A DNA stretch of 20,081 nucleotides, taken from positions 1 to 20,081 of the forward strand of contig URCP01000049.1 of the NCBI GenBank assembly GCA_900546315.1, given 5' to 3'. Each line of letters opens with the position of its first letter. Position 1 is the first letter of the stretch. Shown piece after piece: positions 14,583 through 20,081 of this stretch. The translations under genes were made by a program, and so were the position numbers. The notes beneath the pieces were generated by a model, which made no database searches, was not told where the DNA came from, and was given only the letters and a program-made list of their open reading frames with translations. This DNA is from an uncultured Eubacteriales bacterium. GTDB taxonomy: Bacteria; Bacillota; Clostridia; Oscillospirales; CAG-272.

Positions 14583-14605
14583 AAGTATGCGCATATCTCT
14601 CTGTC

Positions 14606-15523
14606 TTATGAGAGCTCGCCGAGGTCGTACGGCGTGTTCTGGTAGACGAAATAGTTGAGCCAGTTCGAGAAGAGCAGGTTCGCGTGTCCTCTCCAGACGT
14701 TCGGCGGGCGCTTCTCCGGGTCGTCGTCCGGGAAGTAGTTGTAGGGGACGTCGATATCTAAACCTTTCGCCTTGTCGCGGAAATACTCATTTGCGAGCGT
14801 GTCGTTGTCGTACTCGGAGTGACCGGTCACGAAGAGCATTCTGGCGTCGCGCGCAGAGATTATATACGGTCCGGCAATGTCGCTTTTGGCTACGATCTCG
14901 AGTTCGGGAACCTTCGCGATATCCTCTTCGCGGACCTCGGTGTGGCGTGAGTGCGGCGCGTAAAAACGCTCGTCAAAGCCGCGGACGATCGGGTGGCGCG
15001 GGCTTGTCACGTAGTGGCTGTATATGCCGAACATCTTCTTCGGAAGCGCGTATTTCGGAACTCCGTAGTGGTATTTCAGCCCCGCCTGCGCCGCCCAGCA
15101 GATGTGCAGGGTCGAGAAGACGTGTCCGCGCGACCAGTCCATTATCTCGCACAGCTCGTCCCAGTACGTGACCTCCTCAAAATCGAGGTTCTCGACCGGC
15201 GCGCCGGTGATTATAAGTCCGTCGTAGCGGTCGTTCTTTATCGACGAGAAATCCTTATAGAACGCCTCCATGTGCTCCTCCGGCGTGTGCGTTGAGCGGT
15301 GGGTCGCGGTGCGGAGCAGGGTCAGGTCTATCTGTAGCGAGCTGTTCGACAGGAGACGAATCAGCTGTGTCTCGGTAGTTATCTTGGTCGGCATGAGGTT
15401 GAGGACCGCTATCTTCAGTGGGCGGATGTCCTGATGCTCGGCGCGGAAATCGTTCATCACGAAGATGTTTTCGTTTTCGAGCGTGTCCCCGGCGGGGAGA
15501 CCGACCGGTATCTTTATCGGCAT
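14606..15523 (-). CDS. metA: homoserine O-acetyltransferase (MetA family)
   Basis: MetA activates homoserine by acylation, the first committed step of methionine synthesis. The 305-residue protein has the catalytic cysteine Cys142 in HICWAAQ and the His235-Glu237 pair in GHSEYD, at the standard numbering of the family. Residue 111 is Glu (TGAPVE), the residue linked to acetyl-CoA use. The succinyl-CoA enzyme of E. coli has Gly there. The name homoserine O-succinyltransferase often given to this family is thus probably wrong here. The start follows AAAGGA on the minus strand. A consensus promoter sits only about 40 bases upstream, too close for an S-box riboswitch. A palindrome over the -10 suggests repressor control instead. 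Confidence 0.96.
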   Translation of the reverse strand: MPIKIPVGLPAGDTLENENIFVMNDFRAEHQDIRPLKIAVLNLMPTKITTETQLIRLLSNSSLQIDLTLLRTATHRSTHTPEEHMEAFYKDFSSIKNDRYDGLIITGAPVENLDFEEVTYWDELCEIMDWSRGHVFSTLHICWAAQAGLKYHYGVPKYALPKKMFGIYSHYVTSPRHPIVRGFDERFYAPHSRHTEVREEDIAKVPELEIVAKSDIAGPYIISARDARMLFVTGHSEYDNDTLANEYFRDKAKGLDIDVPYNYFPDDDPEKRPPNVWRGHANLLFSNWLNYFVYQNTPYDLGELS

Positions 15524-15552
15524 TTCTTTGTCCTTTCGCTTTCTTTTATTTC

Positions 15553-15571
15553 GGTATAAGTCTATTATACC
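15553..15571. promoter_or_regulatory. palindrome over the metA -10 region
   Basis: GGTATAA (15553-15559) and TTATACC (15565-15571) form a perfect 7-bp inverted repeat with a 5-base spacer. It covers the metA -10 hexamer and the expected start of transcription, a common place for a repressor operator. Part of the symmetry comes from the TATAAT sequence itself, so confidence is moderate. Confidence 0.5.
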
Positions 15572-15592
15572 AGAAAATCATTACAAACTCAA
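15564..15592 (-). promoter_or_regulatory. metA promoter
   Basis: On the minus strand TTGAGT (15592-15587), a 17-base spacer and TATAAT (15569-15564) form a near-consensus sigma-A promoter. The metA start codon lies about 40 bases downstream. Confidence 0.88.
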
Positions 15593-15611
15593 CAGTGATT
15601 TAGAAAATCAT
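15572..15611. repeat. AGAAAATCAT direct repeat, 30-bp period
   Basis: AGAAAATCAT occurs at 15572-15581 and 15602-15611, exactly 30 bp apart, about three helical turns. A looser copy (AGAAAAATCA) starts at 15613. The copies lie between the divergent promoters of metA and the surface-protein gene, around the metA -35. They could bind one regulator on the same face of DNA, but the sequence is AT-rich and chance cannot be excluded. Confidence 0.45.
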
Positions 15612-15630
15612 GAGAAAAATCAAAAAACAT

Positions 15631-15659
15631 TTGCTTTTCGGCGCGAAAAATGTTATAAT
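15631..15659 (+). promoter_or_regulatory. promoter of the surface-protein operon
   Basis: TTGCTT (15631-15636), a 17-base spacer and TATAAT (15654-15659) form a good sigma-A promoter. The leader to the TTG start at 15699 is about 33 bases and contains GGGGAGGA at 15683-15690. Confidence 0.85.
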
Positions 15660-15698
15660 ATCCTTATAGAATAATCGTCCGAGGGGAGGAAAACGGCT

Positions 15699-18600
15699 TT
15701 GACAAAACAAAAAAGAGTGATCGCGGCGCTTGTGCTTCCGGTGCTTCTGATGGCGCTGTTCACGGTTATGGCGTCAGCGGTTGACACGGATCTCATCATC
15801 TCCGACTTCGAGCCGGAGAGCGCGTCTCTCGCCCTCTGGTCGGCGGGCGATAACGTCCGGAGCGTCAACTCGGGCGCCTTCACTCCCGGCGGCGGGGCGG
15901 AATACAACTGCCTCGAGGCGGCGGGCTACGACGTCACGGTCAACTTAGCGCGCAGCATCCGGGCGGAATTCACGTCGGCGCTCGATCTCACCGAATACCG
16001 CTCTGTGCGGTTCAATATCTACGCTCTGAAATACGCGAACGATTCCCTCGCCGAGTACTACGCGCGGGTGACTCTCTTCTCCGCGGACGGCGGGACTACC
16101 GAGAATATCGTGACGCTCAGACCCGGAAGATGGGAGGACGTGTCGGTTGATATCTCGACTTGGTCGGGAAGGGATCAGGTCATACGGGCGGAGATATCGC
16201 TCAGCGTCTCGACAAATGTCTACGGCTCGAACCACAACAGCTTCTTCGTCGACGATCTCAGGGCTTCGGGCAAGATCGACCGGGAGCTCACCGCGAGATT
16301 CATGTTCGACACCTACGAGATATCCGGCGGAAAGGCGCAGATGACAAGCGACGAGCTGAAAATCGACCTCTCGGAGGACATGACGACAATGCTCGAGGCG
16401 ACCGTGTTCGCGCCGGAGGTCGACTGGGAGCTCGGGATGTTACGGCTCAGACTGAAAAACGAGTCGTCCTGCGAGCTTCTGATTCTGCACTACTCGACAT
16501 TTGACACAGCCGCGAACAGCGAGGAGAAGATCCTCAGCGTGAAGCTCGAGCCGAAGCCCTCGGACGGTTCGGCGGTCATGACCGACTATTATCTCGACGT
16601 CGGGGACGTGACGAAGCTCTCCGCGGTGAAGTTCCAGTTCCAGAGCGGGAGCGGCAGCGTGATTATCGACTCTCTCTGCGGCATATCGGTCTACAGGCGG
16701 GAGAATGTGCAGACCTGCGGAAGCATCGCCACCTGCAAGGTCGGGGACGATCTCATGTCGGTGCGCTTTACGGGCGAGGTACAGCGGGACGAGGCTTTAG
16801 CTAACCAGAACGGGCGGATCGAGATCTACTCTCTGCCGTCGGGCGGGGATATTGATATCTCGTCGCTCGACAGTCTCGAACCTATAGCTTCAAGTCCGAT
16901 GACGACCAAATTCGACCTGACAATCAAGCCCGAACCGGACAGCATTCTGCGCTCGAGGTTTGTAGTGGTATCGAGGCACACCGACGGGAGCGCGTATTTC
17001 ATCGCCCTTCCGAGATATATAGACAATCCGGAGCGTTTCGCGGCTTCATCCTCGGCTGTTTCGAGCGGCAAGAAGGGCGTTGCGGTCAGCGATATCTCAC
17101 GGCTCGGAGACCTCGGGGCGGACATAACGATCATCGAGACGTCGGCGGATGAGCTTTACTCCGGGACCGGCGCGACCGAGAAGTTCACATACGGCGGGGC
17201 TTCGTATTATTTCAGAAACGACGAGACACGGCGGCTCGGACTGATGATTTCGGCGGCGCGCGGCTCGGGGGCTGACGTGCTGATAAGGCTCACCGGTTTT
17301 GACGGCTTTTCCGGGGGCAGTCTCGCGGAGCATAGTTATTCGTTCGATGACGCTCCGGCGGGGGACAGGTATCTCGCGGCGGCGGCGGCTTATATCGCGG
17401 AGAAATGGTGCGCGGGCGGTGATGTCAGCGGCGTTATTCTCGGCATGGGGCTCAACTTCTACGACCGTGGAGACGGGTTCAAAAACCTGACAGAGCTCGC
17501 GGCGTCTGACGCTGAGGATATACGCGCTGTCGCGTTTGAGCTTATGTCTGTGAACTCCTCGGCGAAGGTTTACGCGTCGGTGACTGATATGTACTCGGTG
17601 ACTTTAGCGGCTGGAACGAGCGAGATCGGGCTTGAGCAGTACCTCGACGCTCTGGCGCGTGAGACCTCGCGCGAGGGCGATTTCCGCTACGGCATCGCGG
17701 TCGAGAGCTTCTACAGGCTCGATAACGGCGGAGAGCTCGTCTCGACAAAGGACGCGCAGAGGATAATCTCTCGTCTCGGGACGAGGAAGGCTGAGACAGA
17801 CCTTATTTTCACCGACTCCCGTTTCGACTTCCCGAAGATAACTCTCGGCGAGATGTGCGAGTATATGTTCGAGAACTACTACCGCGCGGTGATTGACGAC
17901 CGGATTGACGCGTATATCGTTGTCGTTTACGGCGGCGACAGGCTCGACGGCATCGCGGATTATATAAAGGGGCTCGACTCGCCGGATTCGCTGACACTCA
18001 GCGGCGGGGCTCTGGCTATGCTCGGCATCGGCTCATGGAACGAGGTCATAACGAACTTCGACGCGAAGAAGCTTCCGGTCAAGCGGGATTACACGGCGGA
18101 CGCGGTCTATGAGCTTCCGGGCGGGACCAAGGGTTCCTACGCTTATTACCGCTTCACGACGCCGGGCGACACGCTCGGGTTCGGGGTCGGACCGTATTGT
18201 ACAAACGTCGCGTCGCCTACCGGGGCTTCGGCTATCGTGGCTGTGCTCGACAGGGCGGCGTATGGCGGGGACGGCGGAGCGGAGCGCATGGGGATTCAGA
18301 CGCGCTTCGATTATCCGGACGACTACACGCTGACACCCGTTGTTGCGGTTACTCTTCGTGTCGGGAGCGTCCAGACGGCGTCCGGTGCTTCGGCGGACGC
18401 GGACATAACCGACGAGGAATCGGTCGGGGGCGTCGATGAGATACCGCTCAGACTTACGTTTACAGCGGGAAATGACAGGATTATCTCCGACTCCGCGGTG
18501 AAGGCGGGCGAGTGGACAACCATTTATGTTGATGTAGGCTCTTTCGACTGCGCGAAGAATATCGACGGAATCAGAATCTCGGTCGGAGCGGAGAATGTCG

Positions 18601-18827
18601 GCTACGCGAAGCTGTCGGTCAGGGATATTGTCGGCTACAGCCGGGATTTCGCGGATGAGTCGATCGAAAGCGTGGTCGCGGACGCGCGGGCTAAAAGACG
18701 CTCGCCGGAGGTTGCCGCGGGTTATTCTACCTATCTCTGGATGGCTGGCGGACTGCTTGTCGCGGTCGCGACTGTCATGACCGTCGTACTGCTGAGCAAG
18801 AAGAAAGACAGTGAGGACGAGGACTGA
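15699..18827 (+). CDS. exported, membrane-anchored multidomain protein with carbohydrate-binding-like modules and a glycosidase-like central region
   Basis: The 1042-residue protein starts at a TTG eight bases after GGGGAGGA. Residues 1-27 are a signal peptide (basic start, hydrophobic core, ASA before VDTD). Residues about 30-192 form a galactose-binding-like beta-sandwich ending FFVDDLRASGK. A second beta-rich module spans about 198-335 and a third about 340-445. Residues about 456-790 resemble, distantly, DUF5722-type TIM-barrel proteins: GVAVSDISRLGDLGAD, SGVILGMGLNFYDRG and GDFRYGIAVESFYRL, but obvious catalytic acids are not evident. A C-terminal beta region (about 805-985) ends with a module whose GEWTTIYVDVGSFD echoes GRWEDVSVDISTWS in the first one. 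A membrane helix (about 1013-1033) and a charged tail follow. Likely cell-surface glycan binding or processing; exact function unknown. Confidence 0.85.
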   Translation: MTKQKRVIAALVLPVLLMALFTVMASAVDTDLIISDFEPESASLALWSAGDNVRSVNSGAFTPGGGAEYNCLEAAGYDVTVNLARSIRAEFTSALDLTEYRSVRFNIYALKYANDSLAEYYARVTLFSADGGTTENIVTLRPGRWEDVSVDISTWSGRDQVIRAEISLSVSTNVYGSNHNSFFVDDLRASGKIDRELTARFMFDTYEISGGKAQMTSDELKIDLSEDMTTMLEATVFAPEVDWELGMLRLRLKNESSCELLILHYSTFDTAANSEEKILSVKLEPKPSDGSAVMTDYYLDVGDVTKLSAVKFQFQSGSGSVIIDSLCGISVYRRENVQTCGSIATCKVGDDLMSVRFTGEVQRDEALANQNGRIEIYSLPSGGDIDISSLDSLEPIASSPMTTKFDLTIKPEPDSILRSRFVVVSRHTDGSAYFIALPRYIDNPERFAASSSAVSSGKKGVAVSDISRLGDLGADITIIETSADELYSGTGATEKFTYGGASYYFRNDETRRLGLMISAARGSGADVLIRLTGFDGFSGGSLAEHSYSFDDAPAGDRYLAAAAAYIAEKWCAGGDVSGVILGMGLNFYDRGDGFKNLTELAASDAEDIRAVAFELMSVNSSAKVYASVTDMYSVTLAAGTSEIGLEQYLDALARETSREGDFRYGIAVESFYRLDNGGELVSTKDAQRIISRLGTRKAETDLIFTDSRFDFPKITLGEMCEYMFENYYRAVIDDRIDAYIVVVYGGDRLDGIADYIKGLDSPDSLTLSGGALAMLGIGSWNEVITNFDAKKLPVKRDYTADAVYELPGGTKGSYAYYRFTTPGDTLGFGVGPYCTNVASPTGASAIVAVLDRAAYGGDGGAERMGIQTRFDYPDDYTLTPVVAVTLRVGSVQTASGASADADITDEESVGGVDEIPLRLTFTAGNDRIISDSAVKAGEWTTIYVDVGSFDCAKNIDGIRISVGAENVGYAKLSVRDIVGYSRDFADESIESVVADARAKRRSPEVAAGYSTYLWMAGGLLVAVATVMTVVLLSKKKDSEDED

Positions 18828-19111
18828 TGATGAAGGGAAAAAGACTTATCGGGCTTATTATCGCGGGCGTGCTGCTTGTTTTCGTCGTGTGCGTGCTCGT
18901 GTTCGGCGGGGAGGAGCCGGCGGTCTGGACGCTTCCGGTGATTGCCGCCGGGGTGTGGGCTATGACAATTGTCGATACGATTGCCTACAGGACCGAGCCA
19001 TATGAAGGGATGCAGAAAAAGAACGAGTTCGTAAGAATCGTCGGCGGGTACATCTTCGCGGTGATACTGACCGTGATTTCGGTGATTTTCGCTGTCATGG
19101 GCGAATTCTGA
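18827..19111 (+). CDS. small membrane protein of unknown function
   Basis: The 94-residue product has three predicted membrane segments at about residues 7-26, 34-52 and 72-91. A polar loop (YRTEPYEGMQKKNEFVR) separates the last two. I recognise no family motif. The start overlaps the stop of the 1042-residue protein gene (TGATG), and a second ATG follows at once at 18830, so translation is coupled to the surface protein. A role in its membrane placement is possible but only inferred from position. It ends 21 bases before nrdG. Confidence 0.8.
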   Translation: MMKGKRLIGLIIAGVLLVFVVCVLVFGGEEPAVWTLPVIAAGVWAMTIVDTIAYRTEPYEGMQKKNEFVRIVGGYIFAVILTVISVIFAVMGEF

Positions 19112-19132
19112 TGATGAGAGAGGATAATGTAA

Positions 19133-19678
19133 ATGCTCAGACGGAGCTTTGATTCCGGCGGGACTATCGAGAGCCTGCCGATACGGCTTTTCGGCGTCGT
19201 GCGGGATTCCATCGTCGACGGACCGGGGATGAGATATGTCGTGTTTGTTCAGGGATGCCCGCACAGGTGCCCGGGGTGCCACAATCCCGGCTCGCACTCA
19301 TACACCGGCGGCAAGCTGACGACAACCGACAAAATATGGGCGGACATACAGAAATATCCGCTCACCCGCGGGATAACCTTCAGCGGCGGCGAACCGTTCC
19401 TCTGGGGGCATGAGCTGGCGGTTCTCGCCGAAAAGTGCCGCGACAAGGGGCTTGACGTTATGACCTACACCGGATTCACGTATGAGCATCTTCTTGGGAA
19501 GGCGGAGACCGAGCCGTCTGTAAAGGAGCTTCTCACGGTCACGAACTATCTTGTTGACGGACGGTACGTAAATGAGCTCCGCGACCTGAATCTTCACTTC
19601 CGCGGCAGTTCCAACCAGCGTATTCTCGATATCACCTGTTACCCGAACATCAAGTCGGCACAGCAGATTGAATTATAA
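19133..19678 (+). CDS. nrdG: anaerobic ribonucleoside-triphosphate reductase-activating protein (radical SAM)
   Basis: NrdG uses a [4Fe-4S] cluster and SAM to make the glycyl radical of the class III reductase NrdD, which produces deoxynucleotides without oxygen. The 181-residue protein has DSIVDGPGMRYVVFVQGC, the cluster motif GCPHRCPGC (Cys42, Cys46, Cys49), FSGGEPF and the C-terminal pattern LVDGRYV...LHFRGSSNQRI, all typical. GAGAGGA precedes the ATG by nine bases. The first 15 residues are not conserved in the usual form. The partner gene nrdD is not adjacent, so it must lie elsewhere. It fits an anaerobic organism and sits 16 bases before the purM-type gene. Confidence 0.94.
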   Translation: MLRRSFDSGGTIESLPIRLFGVVRDSIVDGPGMRYVVFVQGCPHRCPGCHNPGSHSYTGGKLTTTDKIWADIQKYPLTRGITFSGGEPFLWGHELAVLAEKCRDKGLDVMTYTGFTYEHLLGKAETEPSVKELLTVTNYLVDGRYVNELRDLNLHFRGSSNQRILDITCYPNIKSAQQIEL

Positions 19679-19694
19679 TAAAGGAGTAAAAATT

Positions 19695-20081
19695 ATGTCA
19701 GAGGCGTATTCTTCACGCGGCGTTTCCGCTACAAAAGACGAGGTGCACAGCGCCATATCGAAGCAGGACAAGGGAGTTTTCCCGGGCGCGTTCTGCAAGC
19801 TTATCGAGGACCCGTGCGGCGATAAGGATTACTGCGCGGCAATGCACGCGGACGGGGCGGGTACAAAGTCCTCGCTCGCGTATATAAAGTACCGCGAGAC
19901 GGGCGATTACTCGGCGTTCTATGATATCGCTCAGGATTCGGTCGTCATGAACCTCGACGATCTTATATGCATCGGCGCTACAAAGGGTTTTGTATTGTCT
20001 AACACCATCGGGCGCAACGCTCACCGGGTGGACGGAAAGGCTATCCGCGCTGTCATCGACGGTTACACGGAGTTCACCTCG
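19695..20081 (+). CDS. purM: phosphoribosylformylglycinamidine cyclo-ligase (AIR synthase) of the Bacteroidetes-like type, 3'-partial
   Basis: AIR synthase closes the imidazole ring in step five of purine synthesis, using ATP. The frame runs from ATG 19695 through the window end with no stop (129 codons seen), so it is truncated by the edge. AAAGGAG lies eight bases upstream. The visible part begins MSEAYSSRGVSATKDEVHSA. It contains HADGAGTKSSLAY (ATP-binding region), DIAQDSVVMNLDDLICIGA and SNTIGRNAH. That spacing and wording are closer, from memory, to the PurM of Bacteroidetes than to the usual E. coli or B. subtilis enzyme. An AIR synthase-related protein of other function cannot be excluded without the C-terminal half. 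Confidence 0.83.
   Translation, partial: MSEAYSSRGVSATKDEVHSAISKQDKGVFPGAFCKLIEDPCGDKDYCAAMHADGAGTKSSLAYIKYRETGDYSAFYDIAQDSVVMNLDDLICIGATKGFVLSNTIGRNAHRVDGKAIRAVIDGYTEFTS

Noticed and set aside
15524..15563. SAM (S-box) riboswitch before metA
   Set aside because: Only about 40 bases separate the promoter from the metA start, far too few for the riboswitch fold.

Overview
The window is a gene-dense, GC-rich (well above 50 %) stretch of a bacterial chromosome. It looks like a member of the Clostridia (Firmicutes), probably Oscillospirales-like; that rank is inferred. The main evidence is gene order: priA-def-fmt-rsmB-rlmN-PP2C phosphatase-prkC-rsgA-thiN-spoVM is the order in Bacillus subtilis. 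Here a YugP-type zinc peptidase sits between fmt and rsmB, and rpe is missing between rsgA and thiN. The 26-residue spoVM gene implies a spore-forming lineage.

Layout. Bases 1-6788 hold replication restart (priA, cut at its 5' end and damaged at its 3' end), removal and addition of the N-formyl group (def, fmt), a membrane zinc peptidase, and two rRNA-modifying enzymes (rsmB, rlmN). After a 265-base AT-rich spacer with repeated inverted sequences come the PP2C phosphatase, the PASTA-domain Ser/Thr kinase, the ribosome-assembly GTPase rsgA, thiN and spoVM (7054-11681). The first three of these are joined by 1-base stop/start overlaps. A strong intrinsic terminator closes the block at 11688-11720.

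Bases 11724-13832 are a self-contained BlaI/BlaR1-like regulatory unit. A consensus promoter is flanked by two operator-like palindromes, followed by a BlaI-type repressor and a membrane M56 peptidase whose outer sensor part is an M23 (LytM-like) domain instead of a penicillin-binding domain. Then comes a 39-residue single-pass microprotein with its own promoter, resembling the tail of a sortase substrate. On the minus strand lie a helical protein of unknown function and metA, whose key residues indicate homoserine O-acetyltransferase activity. A divergent promoter region (15524-15698) leads on the plus strand to a 1042-residue exported, membrane-anchored protein with beta-sandwich modules around a possible glycosidase-like barrel, plus a 94-residue membrane protein. 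The window ends with nrdG and the start of a purM-type gene resembling the Bacteroidetes form of AIR synthase.

The points most worth a second look are the broken 3' end of priA, the M56-M23 fusion with its paired operators, the spoVM and 39-residue microgenes, the terminator that abuts the ribosome binding site of the 14112-14537 gene, and the 1042-residue surface protein. No tRNA, rRNA, CRISPR array or insertion sequence was seen. Every non-coding gap is shorter than 300 bases.
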